Source: Mariniphaga sediminis
GTDB lineage: Bacteria; Bacteroidota; Bacteroidia; Bacteroidales; Prolixibacteraceae
Assembly: GCF_003573545.1 (NCBI RefSeq)
Contig: NZ_QWET01000011.1
Span: 117,080 to 181,079, forward strand
Direction of reading: 5' to 3'
DNA length: 64,000 bases
Part shown: positions 33,156 through 43,168 of the stretch, in pieces
Layout: each line of letters begins with the position of its first letter
Position numbering within the stretch: the first letter of the stretch is position 1
Notes under the pieces: generated by a model
The model's input: only the letters and a program-made list of their open reading frames with translations
What the model was told of the DNA's origin: nothing
Database searches by the model: none
Made by a program: the position numbers and the translations under genes

Positions 33156-34859
33156 CTACCATCCGGGGTTTTGAGTAATATTCCCATCCGATTTCAGAAC
33201 TTCTTTTTCAGGAATAGGATAAAAATCCATTTTGGATGAATACGTTCTGCTTTCCAGCGTAAAAGGCTCATAAGACATCACGCCATCACTTCCTTTTGTA
33301 ACATTAACACCTTTAATGTCGGCACCCAAAGTAGAAGATGCGATGCCCCATCTGCGTACATCCCAATATCTGTGATCTTCAAACGCAAGTTCCACTCTTC
33401 TTTCATTTCTTAATCTTTCTCTAAAATTAGATTGTGTCATACCTAATGGGAATTCAGGCATATTAACACCGGAACGTGAACGTACTATATTTACAGCTTC
33501 TCTTGCTGTAAGTTCCATGCCACCATTGTCATCCGGGCCATATACTTCATTCATCGCTTCAGCATAGTTTAGATAAAATTCTGCTAAACGGAAGAAGATC
33601 CATTGATGAAAGGCAGTTTGATCTTTTGATAAATCAAGATTTTCGACCAGGTGCTTTTTTAAATAATAACCTGTTTTTGTAACATGGTCAATGGGAGGTC
33701 CGTCCAGTCCGCCGTTCCACATTTCCATTGTACGACTATTAAATGTTGAATTATTGGTAACAATGGTCATGGCCAATCGAGGATCCCGATTTAAATATGG
33801 ATTTTCACTGTGCGTTGGATTTGACCAGTCAAAAGCGGAGCCATCACTCATTTCGTAAGCATCAATCAGGTTCTGGCTTGGACAAGTCCCTGTTTTTCCA
33901 CCATTAAACCCAACAGAGTAATTTAATGTTTCGAAACTGTTTCTGAAACCATAACGTCTTTCAAAAATCACTTCTTTATTAAAGGCTGAACCTAAAAGAA
34001 ACAAATCAGAGTAACTTCCATTTAGAGTATATACACCCGGAGACATATCCAATACCTCTTTACATGCTTCAGCGGCTTTCAACCATCTTTCACTTCTATT
34101 GTCATCTGTATATCCCAAGGTTGGATCGGTATTTCCGCTTTTATTGTACAAATCGCTGGCAGCATATAACAAGGTTCTTGCTTTTAATGCCAGGGCAGCC
34201 CCTTTGGTTGGTACACCATAATCGGATGAATTTTGCGTAGTTAATAAATATCTGGCCGCTGTATCGCATTGATTTACAATGTAGTCAACGCAATCCGAAA
34301 AACTGTCCCGTTGTAAACTTTTGACATCATCTAAGTCTTGTACGTCCAGTTTTTTTGTAACCAGGGGTACTCCTCCATATCTCTTTATTAATTCAAAATA
34401 GAAGAATGCACGTAAAAAGAACATCTCCTTCCTGTACATTTTAGTATAGTAAACCCTGTCGCTGTATTTACTTGGATCACTTAAACGATATGATTTCCAG
34501 GTAATAGTATCTGTTAGCCGAATAAAATCATGTGCTGCCCTTATTCCTTTATACATATCTTCCCAGCGATCATCCGGATTGCTGTATTGATTCCAGTTTC
34601 CTACATTAAATCTTTGAATAGATTTATTCTCATCAACTTCCTCCGCCTCATCAGATGCTGAAGCCAGCCATGAATTACTTATTGTATTGTATCCCTTTGG
34701 CATAAAACTATAAGGGGTCATATGCAGACTTCTTATATAGTCCCAGTTCCCTGCAATCTGATCTTCTGACCTTATGGTAAATTCTTCCGGATCAACAAAG
34801 TTACAGGAAGATGCAAATGCCAGTAAAATAATTAAAATTGAATATTTGATATTTTTCAT
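33156..34859 (-). CDS. SusD/RagB-family nutrient-binding lipoprotein (pair 2)
   Basis: I chose ATG 34859 (MKNIKYSILIILLAFASSCN), which gives the lipoprotein signal with Cys19, over an upstream in-frame extension that overlaps the SusC end. About 567 residues. SusD features include IRAAHDFIRL, FLRAFFYFELIKRYGGVPLV, KGAALALKARTLLYAASDLY, RLAEFYLNYAEAMNEVY and LRNERRVELAFEDHRYWDVR, with the C-terminal FYPIPEKEV...NPGW. It caps the SusC transporter at 34954-37776 and binds the oligosaccharide. Between them is a 94-base stretch without features. Confidence 0.94.
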   Translation of the reverse strand: MKNIKYSILIILLAFASSCNFVDPEEFTIRSEDQIAGNWDYIRSLHMTPYSFMPKGYNTISNSWLASASDEAEEVDENKSIQRFNVGNWNQYSNPDDRWEDMYKGIRAAHDFIRLTDTITWKSYRLSDPSKYSDRVYYTKMYRKEMFFLRAFFYFELIKRYGGVPLVTKKLDVQDLDDVKSLQRDSFSDCVDYIVNQCDTAARYLLTTQNSSDYGVPTKGAALALKARTLLYAASDLYNKSGNTDPTLGYTDDNRSERWLKAAEACKEVLDMSPGVYTLNGSYSDLFLLGSAFNKEVIFERRYGFRNSFETLNYSVGFNGGKTGTCPSQNLIDAYEMSDGSAFDWSNPTHSENPYLNRDPRLAMTIVTNNSTFNSRTMEMWNGGLDGPPIDHVTKTGYYLKKHLVENLDLSKDQTAFHQWIFFRLAEFYLNYAEAMNEVYGPDDNGGMELTAREAVNIVRSRSGVNMPEFPLGMTQSNFRERLRNERRVELAFEDHRYWDVRRWGIASSTLGADIKGVNVTKGSDGVMSYEPFTLESRTYSSKMDFYPIPEKEVLKSDGNITQNPGW

Positions 34860-34953
34860 TCTTTCAAGCTTTAGTTTTTCTTTTATTGAAGAAAACAACA
34901 TTTCCCTATTGTTATACCTACTCATGATATGCATTAATATTCTATTCATATAG

Positions 34954-37776
34954 CTAAAACTGAACATTAACCCCCACATTATAGGTTTTCATTGCCGGAT
35001 AACTTGTCATCCTTTCAGGATCGCCATATTCAAGATTGGTAAGAGTGAAAAGATTGGTACCTCTCAAAAACACGCGAATTTTTTCTGCCTTACATCTTGA
35101 TGCTAAAGATTCTGAAAAGTTATAACCTAACTCTGCTGAACGTAACCTGGCAAAATCTGCATCTTTATACCAAAATGAAGAAGACCGGTAATTATTTGAA
35201 CTGGCTACAGTTGTTAATTTTGGATAATTGGCATGAGCCTTATCGGACTCTGTCCAGGGTGTTTGGTCCAAAATATAAGTTGAAACGCCATTTTCATTAA
35301 TTAATGGCCAGTATATTTGGGAGTATCCCCCCATATACATTGAGCTTCCTAACCGACCTTGTATCACGGCTTGAATATCAAAGCCTTTGTAGTTGGACCC
35401 CAATATAAGTCCAAACTCTGATTTTAAACCGGTATCTCCGATGGGCCCTTTATCATATTCATTTACATAGCCATCATTGTTTTTATCCTTATACTTCATA
35501 TCACCAGGATTTACTTCTCCAAATTGCTGTACAGGGCTATTGGCGATATCTTCATGGGAATCAAAGAACCCTGCGAACTCAAGTCCGAATGCCTGTCCTA
35601 TTTGATTCCCTGTTCTGTAATAATATTCACTTCCTTCCGGAACAGGCAACTCTGCATTGTAAAGAACTTCACTTCCCATTAAGGTATAATTCAACTGGGC
35701 AAAATATCCTCCGTTATTCGTTGATTTATTAATTCCCAATGACAATTCCAGTCCGTAACTTTTTGCCTCCCCTGCATTCACATCACGAAATTCTATTCCG
35801 ATAATTGAAGGGGCAATATTATTTCGGCTTACCAGTATATTTCTTCTATTATCCAGGAAGTAAGTGGCAGAAAAGTTTACATTTTTAAGTATTACGGATT
35901 CAAAACTTATTTCAAATTTATCGGCCTTTTCAAAGGTTAAATCCGGATTGGAAGCATCACTCTGTATAAGGCCACCGCCGTAAATACCACTTGTGCCAAA
36001 TGAGTAGCTCCCGAAGTATTTGTAGTAATCCCGATACGCAAATCTTAAACCTAAATCACTTCGGCCAACCGTTCCGGCTGATGCTCTTAGTTTCAGATAG
36101 TCAATTACTTTACTATCTTTTAAGAACGATTCATTTGATAGTATCCATCCTGCTGATATACTTGGAAATAATGCAAACCTATTCCCCTTCTTAAATGCCT
36201 CACTTCCACTGTAAGTCATCCCTGCTTTGGCAAAGTAAGTATCCTTTATACTATAATCAATAATACCACCAATTGATTGGGTGTAATATGGACTTTCAGA
36301 GCCTAAGGTTAATTCATCCTGATGATACAGTACTTTGGCATTTAGCTGATTGGAACTTCCCAGTTCAGTCGAGTAATCTATATATCCCTGAACATTTAAC
36401 CGTAAAGACTGCCTCTCGTCTTCCGGTTCAAAATAAGTCAGAACGGTTTTAGCACCATAGGCCGAACTAAGTATCGGTTCACCGGTAATTTCATCTTTAC
36501 CCAATACTGAGTAAGAGTCAAAACTTTTTTGCCATCCATCGGTAACCGTATAATAATTATCATACCCAAAACGACCTCCAATCTTTAGCCCCTTAACAAG
36601 TCTTTCTAAATTATATTCTGTAGTGATATTTGTTAAAAGGTGCCGTTTATGGATATTCATATGTCCTTTTTCATTTATAAGGCCCATTGGATTTTCAGGA
36701 TAATAGGAGGTTCCTCCCAAGAGGCCATCTTTTGCATAAACAGGGATATATGTTGGATACTTATATAAAGCGTTCCAAATACTGCTGGTTGAATCAACCG
36801 GCGCATTTTTATTGTCTAGCTTTCCCTGCATATCAATTTTAACATTCCACTCATCATTTAATTTTATATCCAAATTAGAACGAAATGATAAACTTTCATA
36901 CTTGATATTTGTAGAATATCCTTCATGCTTTTCTGTATGGTTATAAATTCCGGTATTACTTAAATAGCCAATGGATGCATAGTATTGAATTTTATCATTT
37001 CCCCCTGTTGCATTAACATTTAGCTTGGTTGCGGGTGTAACGTTTTTAACCATCTTGTCAAGCCAGTTTGTACTTGGATAATATATGGGATCACCTGTTT
37101 TGTAGTTCTGAATTTCTTCATTTGTATACAATGCAGGTAGACCATCATTTATCAACGCCTGGTTATAAATAGTGGCATAATCGGCGGAGCCAACAAACTC
37201 AGGTAAATAAAGAGGGGTCTGTACTCCCTGCAACACATTAACTTCAATGTTAGATCTATCTATTTTACCGCGTTTGGTTGTGACAGCAATCACTCCATTT
37301 GCAGCCCGGCCACCATACAAAATAGCAGCAGAGGCATCTTTTAATACCGTTATTGACTCAATATCCTCAATGGAGATTGAATTAAGGTCATGCTCAAATC
37401 CATCAACTAAAACCAATGGTGCATTCGAATTTCCAAAGGTTCCATACCCCCTTATCGTGATGTTAGGAGAGTCAACTCCCGGTTCGCCGGATCCTTGCCT
37501 CACAATCAATCCCGGGATCAGACCAAAAAGGGCATTTCCAACTGTATAAGTAGAACTTTTTATTATGTCATCATTTCGTACCGTGTTGTATGAAATTATT
37601 TCATGATTGCTATCTGGTAAAATAACTTCATCTTTAACTGTTACGCTATCAGGATCTGATATTTCCTGAATAGTTGTTTTTTTACCGCCAAAAGAATATG
37701 CATTTGTAGCAATGAAAATAAGCAAGGTGTACAAAACAATCCTTGGATATTTGGCATATATATATTGTTGATTCAT
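34954..37776 (-). CDS. SusC/RagA-family TonB-dependent transporter lacking the N-terminal extension (pair 2)
   Basis: This 940-residue protein starts MNQQYIYAKYPRIVLYTLLI with a signal peptide ending near NAYSFGG. The plug domain begins at about residue 60 (RNDDIIKSSTYTVGNALFGL, IRGYGTFGNSNAPLVLVDGF, VLKDASAAILYGGRAANGVI), and a long beta-barrel ends MKTYNVGVNVQF. It lacks both the STN domain and the CarboxypepD_reg-like domain that nearly all SusC proteins carry between signal peptide and plug; only about 35 residues lie there. The gene is complete and in frame, so this looks like a genuine short form. It lies 32 bases after the SusD of pair 1. Confidence 0.93.
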   Translation of the reverse strand: MNQQYIYAKYPRIVLYTLLIFIATNAYSFGGKKTTIQEISDPDSVTVKDEVILPDSNHEIISYNTVRNDDIIKSSTYTVGNALFGLIPGLIVRQGSGEPGVDSPNITIRGYGTFGNSNAPLVLVDGFEHDLNSISIEDIESITVLKDASAAILYGGRAANGVIAVTTKRGKIDRSNIEVNVLQGVQTPLYLPEFVGSADYATIYNQALINDGLPALYTNEEIQNYKTGDPIYYPSTNWLDKMVKNVTPATKLNVNATGGNDKIQYYASIGYLSNTGIYNHTEKHEGYSTNIKYESLSFRSNLDIKLNDEWNVKIDMQGKLDNKNAPVDSTSSIWNALYKYPTYIPVYAKDGLLGGTSYYPENPMGLINEKGHMNIHKRHLLTNITTEYNLERLVKGLKIGGRFGYDNYYTVTDGWQKSFDSYSVLGKDEITGEPILSSAYGAKTVLTYFEPEDERQSLRLNVQGYIDYSTELGSSNQLNAKVLYHQDELTLGSESPYYTQSIGGIIDYSIKDTYFAKAGMTYSGSEAFKKGNRFALFPSISAGWILSNESFLKDSKVIDYLKLRASAGTVGRSDLGLRFAYRDYYKYFGSYSFGTSGIYGGGLIQSDASNPDLTFEKADKFEISFESVILKNVNFSATYFLDNRRNILVSRNNIAPSIIGIEFRDVNAGEAKSYGLELSLGINKSTNNGGYFAQLNYTLMGSEVLYNAELPVPEGSEYYYRTGNQIGQAFGLEFAGFFDSHEDIANSPVQQFGEVNPGDMKYKDKNNDGYVNEYDKGPIGDTGLKSEFGLILGSNYKGFDIQAVIQGRLGSSMYMGGYSQIYWPLINENGVSTYILDQTPWTESDKAHANYPKLTTVASSNNYRSSSFWYKDADFARLRSAELGYNFSESLASRCKAEKIRVFLRGTNLFTLTNLEYGDPERMTSYPAMKTYNVGVNVQF

Positions 37777-37807
37777 TCTTAATCAATTTTAAATTTACAA
37801 ATACCGA

Positions 37808-39559
37808 TTACCATCCGGGATTTTGAATTAAACCATAGTTTTTGTTGATCTCTGCTTGCGGAAACGGATGCAAGTACCAATGGTCATACCAGGCTCTTTC
37901 TTGGTGCAAATACTTCTCGTATGTGTAAGTATCATCAGCCCATTTTAAGACCTTCACATTGTAGATATTTACAAATGGATTTTGTACCAGCCATCTCTTC
38001 ACATCAAAATAGCGATGGTCTTCAGCGTAAAATTCGACAGCCCTTTCATTCACAATAAAATCCCTTAATTCTTCCTGTGAAAATGAACGATTAACCTCGG
38101 GCATGCCGGAACGTAATCGAATTGCATCAAGAAGGTCAAATGCAGTTGCATTAGGCCCTTGGTATTCGTTTGATGCTTCTGCATATATAAAGTACATTTC
38201 AGCCAAACGCATGACGGGGCTCATTGGCAGGAAGCCGGAAGAGGTTTCTTCATAGCCGTTTAGGTATTTTCGTGTGCCGTAATAGTATTCAGTTTTTGCT
38301 GTTTTTTTCCCTTCCTTACCATCCGTAACACCATCTTCCCCGGCATCAAAAAACTCTACAATCATTGTCGGGTTGGTTCTCCAAACACTTCCGTTGTAGG
38401 CAATTGTCTGATCAAAACGAGGGTCCAGATTTTCGTATGGTTCATCCGGGTTTCCGGCAGAAGTTCGTATTACCTGATCCCAGTTTACTTTGCTTCCATC
38501 TCTGTTCTGATAAAATTCAACGGCATTATGTGTAGGTGAGTTACAAGCTGCCCCTCTTTGGCGGCCACGGAAACTCCAGGTATACCTAACAGTCGCGCTG
38601 CTATTTGAATTCATCGTACCAAACATAATTTCAGTATTTCCATCCTTTGGTCTTTTACAACATGCCACTACATAATTTCTGTCGATACCATAATCCGTAA
38701 CAATGGCATAACCATTACTTTCACAGAAATTAATAGCTTCAGAAGCAGCATCCATTGCTAGTTTCCACCGGTTTTTATCGTAATTGGTATAACAAATAGA
38801 TTTGTTGTTCTCTCCCAAACTCATGTAAGGAGTTGCCGTATTAAATAATGGACTGGCAGCATACAGGAGAGTCCTTGCTTTCAGCCCATAAGCCAAAGCT
38901 TTGGTTGCTCTTCCAAATTCTATAGACCTGGTAACTTTTGCCGGAAGGTTAGGGCTTGCAATGGCCTCATCGCATAGTTCAACAATATAGTTTACTACGT
39001 TTTCGATAGATTCCCTGTCTAAAATAGGATAATCAGCAGTCAGGCTCTCCTTCACTAAGGGTACTCCTCCATACCTCTTAAACAACTCAAAATATTCCAG
39101 AGCGATTAAAATTTTGCATTCAGCCTTTATTCGTTCCTTCTCAGTAGTTGTAATATCAGAGACATTGTCAATATTCTCAATCATTATAAAATTTCTTCGG
39201 ATGGATGTCCAATGTCTCGAATAATAGTCTTCCCCCAAACTGGTAGTAAACCAGGTTGCGTCAACATTCCCCCCATATACTTTATGGGAACGGTATGAAC
39301 TTTGTAAAGCCAATGAGCCAGCCTCATCTGTTAAAGAAACCCGGGAGGGTCCGTTTAATATATCTGTCCACCCAAGAACGATAGAAGGTACTCTTTCATA
39401 TAATGAATAGAGATATGTTTCTGCATTTCGATAGTTTACAAACACGGAGTCTTGATTAAAACTGGTCTGTGCCGGCATTTCCAGGTAATCGTCGCATGAA
39501 GTAAAGTAATACGATGCACTTACCAGAAAAAGTATGGATATTATATTCTTCATCTTCAT
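37808..39559 (-). CDS. SusD/RagB-family nutrient-binding lipoprotein (pair 1)
   Basis: This 583-residue protein has the lipoprotein signal IISILFLVSASYYFTSCDDY (Cys at about 22), followed by LEMPAQTSFN. SusD elements: CKILIALEYFELFKRYGGVP, ATKALAYGLKARTLLYAASP, MRLAEMYFIYAEASNEYQGP, LRDFIVNERAVEFYAEDHRY, and the C-terminal HPFPQAEINKNYGLIQNPGW. It is the partner of the STN-type SusC at 39571-43005; 11 bases separate them. The two SusD proteins of this locus are clearly different in sequence, so the pairs may bind different parts or products of one polymer. Confidence 0.94.
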   Translation of the reverse strand: MKMKNIISILFLVSASYYFTSCDDYLEMPAQTSFNQDSVFVNYRNAETYLYSLYERVPSIVLGWTDILNGPSRVSLTDEAGSLALQSSYRSHKVYGGNVDATWFTTSLGEDYYSRHWTSIRRNFIMIENIDNVSDITTTEKERIKAECKILIALEYFELFKRYGGVPLVKESLTADYPILDRESIENVVNYIVELCDEAIASPNLPAKVTRSIEFGRATKALAYGLKARTLLYAASPLFNTATPYMSLGENNKSICYTNYDKNRWKLAMDAASEAINFCESNGYAIVTDYGIDRNYVVACCKRPKDGNTEIMFGTMNSNSSATVRYTWSFRGRQRGAACNSPTHNAVEFYQNRDGSKVNWDQVIRTSAGNPDEPYENLDPRFDQTIAYNGSVWRTNPTMIVEFFDAGEDGVTDGKEGKKTAKTEYYYGTRKYLNGYEETSSGFLPMSPVMRLAEMYFIYAEASNEYQGPNATAFDLLDAIRLRSGMPEVNRSFSQEELRDFIVNERAVEFYAEDHRYFDVKRWLVQNPFVNIYNVKVLKWADDTYTYEKYLHQERAWYDHWYLHPFPQAEINKNYGLIQNPGW

Positions 39560-39570
39560 CTTTTTTCTTT

Positions 39571-42500
39571 TTAAAATTGTACTCTACATCCAATATTAAA
39601 AACCTTTAACTGTGGATATTTCAGATTTGCATTCGGATTTCCTTCAGGGTCGATTATCTTCAACTTATCCCAGGTATAAAGATTTTGACCAGAGAGATAA
39701 AATCTGCAACTCGAAATTTTAAATTGTTCTAACTTTGATTTTTTCAAGGTATATCCAAGTTCCATATTTTTAACACGTAGGAACGAAGCATCCTTAATAT
39801 TCAATGTTGAATTGTAGTAATTTTGAAGATCACTATAACTAACAGACAGTTTAGGAAATGTAGCATTTGCATTTCCATCTGGTGAATCAGCATGCCATCT
39901 GCCTTCAACTAATTCCATGGCTGACCCAAAAGCTGCGAAAGGTTCGTATACCCTGCCTGAAACCATTACTGCATAATTTGTTGCCCCCTGAAATAACACG
40001 CTGAAATCAAAGTTTTTGTATTCCCAGCCAAATGTGAACCCATAAGAAATCTCGGGGAAAGAGGGGTGTTTTATAGCTTGCTGGTCATTCGAATCAATAT
40101 AGCCATCACCAGTAATGTCTTTATATTTTGTATCGCCTAATGATGGAAGTTTACCAAAATATAAAGGGGCAGTTAATATTTCTTCCTCTGTATTAAAGAA
40201 ACCATCGAATACATAACCAAAATTTTCACCTACTCTTAAACCTGTTCTGTTCAAATTTGGGTAGACTAAATTTTTGGCTTCATCCATATACTCAATTTTG
40301 TTTCTGGCAAATGAGAAGTTTCCATTTATCCAATAATTGAATTTGTTGATTTTACTTCTCCATTCTGTTTCAAATTCAACACCTCTATTCTTAACAATAC
40401 CAATATTATAAGCGTCTTGTAACAGGATAGCAACATAATAGGGAACGGTGTTTAAGCTTGCCAAAATATTATCCCTCTTTTCATAGAAATAATCAAATGA
40501 TAAAGAGAATTGATCTTTAAACATTTTTAAATCGAGTGCAATGTCCAGTTTTTTAGCCCTCTCCCAGGTAACATCGGGGTTCCCGGTTTTTCCTTCTATA
40601 AATGATATATATTTAACAGGATCTTCTCCTAAATATCCGTAACTTCCCTCTTCATACTCTGACGGGAAATACATGAATCGTTCTGAGCCCAACCTGTCGT
40701 TTCCAACTTCACCGTAAGAAGCCCTCAATTTTAAATAGGACAAAGTACCGGCATTAACATTCTCTTTAACCCATGGCTCCTCCGTCAAAATCCATCCTGC
40801 AGATAAGGCGGGGAACCAACCAAAACGATTGTGTTTTGGGAAATTCTCAGAACCGTTTCGTCCCAGGTTAAATTCCAATATATATTTTAGGGCATAATTA
40901 TAGGTAATACGCCCAACCCAATCCTGATAACCTAAAGGGATGCCCGGATAAGAAGATGAATGATACCATTTTTTCTTTTGGTTATAAAGCAATAGAGCTC
41001 CAACATTATGGTTTTCGAATGAATTAGCATATTCAAGTGCCCAATCCATATAAAATTGCCGGTTTCTCGAAAAGCGGGTCGATGGGGCGCTTATTATATC
41101 AGCTCCTTCTCCATTCTGGCGTAATACAACAACTTCTTCACCCTCCTCATTATGTACCCGCACAGGAGTATAGGTTTCCACATTTCGGTCAAATATTCTG
41201 GTCCTCGTATATTTATTGTCATAAGCCACTTTTGCTCTGGCTGATAATCCTTTGAGCAACCAGCTTAGATTCTGCTTCACTCCAACAGTTACATTCAGGC
41301 TATTATCCATAAAATTAACAAAACCATTTGCCAGGCTAGTCTGAATCATGTTTCTGTTTCCTGAGCGATCAAGCGTAATGATTTTACCATCATAATATCC
41401 AATAGTAGCTGTAGGCGCAGAATCTAAAATTCCCCGATATAAAGGGGTTGAACCTGAAATGTTTACATTGTAGTGTTCCGCACCTTTTGATGAATTTGTT
41501 TGAGAGTATATACCGCCTAATTGAAAATCAATTTTAGTAGTTTTCGTTACATCAATGTTAATGTTTGATCGGATGTTATATCTTTTATAGGTGTTATTGT
41601 TACTAATTCCACTGGTTGACTGGAATTCATTATATAGACCATCCTGATTTAAATATCCTAAAGAGACGAAATATTTTGCCAGTTTAGTACCACCATTTAT
41701 ACTTAAATTATGCTGATTCATAGCGGCATAATCTTTCATAATTAAATCTAACCAGTCCGTATCAGGATAAAACAAAGGGTCACTTTGATCTTTAAATTTT
41801 TGCAATTCGTCGTCGGTAAAAGTTAACTTAGTCAATGGGTTATCATTAATAAGGGCTTCATTGTAAAGTTTTGCGAATGTGTATCCGTCAAGAAATTTTG
41901 GGAGTCGGGTAGGGGTTTGTATAGAATAATTACCACTATAGCTAATCTGTGTTTTTCCTTCCTGCCCCTTTTTCGTAGTAACAATAATAACACCATTTGC
42001 ACCACGAATACCATACACTGCCGTTGAGGAGGCATCTTTAAGAACAGAGATGGACTCAATTTCATTTGGGTCTAGTTGACTGAAAGATCTTTCAATCCCA
42101 TCGACCAAAATAAGCGGCGCGGCAGCATCTTTAGATAAGGTACCAATACCCCTGATTCTTAGGGTTGCGTCATCGTCACCAGGTTGACCACTGCTTTGTA
42201 TGGTTGTGATACCTGTTACACGACCTGTTAACGCATTTGTTAAGTTGGGTACCGGAGATTTTACCAGTTCATCGCCTTTAATTGCAGCAACGGCACCCGT
42301 AATAGTAATCTTTTTCTGAGTACCATATGCTACAGTTACCACTTCTTCAATTCCGATGGTTTCTGCATCCAATGTAACATTTAAAGAAGTTTTTCCATCA
42401 ACTGATATTTCCTGGGTTTTCATCCCAACAAATGAGAAGACCAAGGTTACATCATCAGAAATATTGGTTAATGAATAATTCCCATCGGCATCGGTAATAG

Positions 42501-43005
42501 TCCCCTGGGTGGTGCCTTTAATTACTACGGTAACGCCCGGAAGGGGTTGGCCTGAGGAGTCTGTAACTCTCCCGTGAAGCTCTTTTTTCAACTGTTCCAG
42601 AACTTCTATAATCGGCTTTTTTATTGTTTCCAAAGGAGGTAGTGATTCTTTTTTGCCAATAACTATTTGCCTGTCAAAAATGACATATGTGTTATCGGTC
42701 GAATCAAATACTATATCGAGGATTTTATCCACAGTTTGATCTGATACTTTAACTGTTATATGTTTGCCCAGATCAACTGCACCATCATAGTAAATAAAAA
42801 TAAACTCGCTCTGCTTCTCTATGTCATTAATTAACTGACTGATAGTAGCATCTTGAAGATCTACCGAGAGCCTGGTACTTTGCGGATAAACATTGGCAGT
42901 TACCGAAGTAACAAAGGCCAATAACAGAAACAAAAATAATCTCATAATTAGCAATAATTTCATCAGGTACCTGTTTATAGGTACCCAAGCAACTTTTTTT
43001 TTCAT
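39571..43005 (-). CDS. SusC/RagA-family TonB-dependent transporter with STN domain (pair 1)
   Basis: The start is taken as ATG 43005 (MKKKVAWVPINRYLMKLLLI), with an alternative at 43032; about 1144 residues. After a signal peptide (RLFLFLLLAFVTSVTANVYP) comes an STN domain at about residues 40-105 (LSVDLQDATISQLINDIEKQ, VSDQTVDKILDIVF). This domain contacts FecR-type anti-sigma factors in trans-envelope signalling, so it fits the FecR and ECF sigma genes just upstream. A CarboxypepD_reg domain (HGRVTDSSGQPLPGVTVVIK, about 145-220), a plug (VPNLTNALTGRVTGI, IESISVLKDASSTAVYGIRG) and a full barrel ending VFNIGCRVQF follow. Confidence 0.95.
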   Translation of the reverse strand: MKKKVAWVPINRYLMKLLLIMRLFLFLLLAFVTSVTANVYPQSTRLSVDLQDATISQLINDIEKQSEFIFIYYDGAVDLGKHITVKVSDQTVDKILDIVFDSTDNTYVIFDRQIVIGKKESLPPLETIKKPIIEVLEQLKKELHGRVTDSSGQPLPGVTVVIKGTTQGTITDADGNYSLTNISDDVTLVFSFVGMKTQEISVDGKTSLNVTLDAETIGIEEVVTVAYGTQKKITITGAVAAIKGDELVKSPVPNLTNALTGRVTGITTIQSSGQPGDDDATLRIRGIGTLSKDAAAPLILVDGIERSFSQLDPNEIESISVLKDASSTAVYGIRGANGVIIVTTKKGQEGKTQISYSGNYSIQTPTRLPKFLDGYTFAKLYNEALINDNPLTKLTFTDDELQKFKDQSDPLFYPDTDWLDLIMKDYAAMNQHNLSINGGTKLAKYFVSLGYLNQDGLYNEFQSTSGISNNNTYKRYNIRSNINIDVTKTTKIDFQLGGIYSQTNSSKGAEHYNVNISGSTPLYRGILDSAPTATIGYYDGKIITLDRSGNRNMIQTSLANGFVNFMDNSLNVTVGVKQNLSWLLKGLSARAKVAYDNKYTRTRIFDRNVETYTPVRVHNEEGEEVVVLRQNGEGADIISAPSTRFSRNRQFYMDWALEYANSFENHNVGALLLYNQKKKWYHSSSYPGIPLGYQDWVGRITYNYALKYILEFNLGRNGSENFPKHNRFGWFPALSAGWILTEEPWVKENVNAGTLSYLKLRASYGEVGNDRLGSERFMYFPSEYEEGSYGYLGEDPVKYISFIEGKTGNPDVTWERAKKLDIALDLKMFKDQFSLSFDYFYEKRDNILASLNTVPYYVAILLQDAYNIGIVKNRGVEFETEWRSKINKFNYWINGNFSFARNKIEYMDEAKNLVYPNLNRTGLRVGENFGYVFDGFFNTEEEILTAPLYFGKLPSLGDTKYKDITGDGYIDSNDQQAIKHPSFPEISYGFTFGWEYKNFDFSVLFQGATNYAVMVSGRVYEPFAAFGSAMELVEGRWHADSPDGNANATFPKLSVSYSDLQNYYNSTLNIKDASFLRVKNMELGYTLKKSKLEQFKISSCRFYLSGQNLYTWDKLKIIDPEGNPNANLKYPQLKVFNIGCRVQF

Positions 43006-43073
43006 AAATTTGTCTTTGATTTTAAATTGCACTTAAATAAACTTAGAAGAAGTAATTTGCGATTTAAACACGG

Positions 43074-43103
43074 AGACAGGTTATACGGCATTATAGCCTG
43101 TCT
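43074..43103. promoter_or_regulatory. Hairpin between fecR-like gene and susC
   Basis: AGACAGGTTATA (43074-43085) and TATAGCCTGTCT (43092-43103) form a 12-bp stem with one G-T pair and a 6-base loop. On the - strand it lies in the 163-base gap between FecR and SusC. No T run follows on that strand (CCGTGTTTAAATCG), so it is not a simple terminator; attenuation, RNA processing or a leader structure for susC are all possible. Confidence 0.45.
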
Positions 43104-43168
43104 TTTCGTTTAAGATCTGCTTGGGTTAGATTTCGTTTTTTTCCATAGGCATAAAAATTCAGGCTGTT

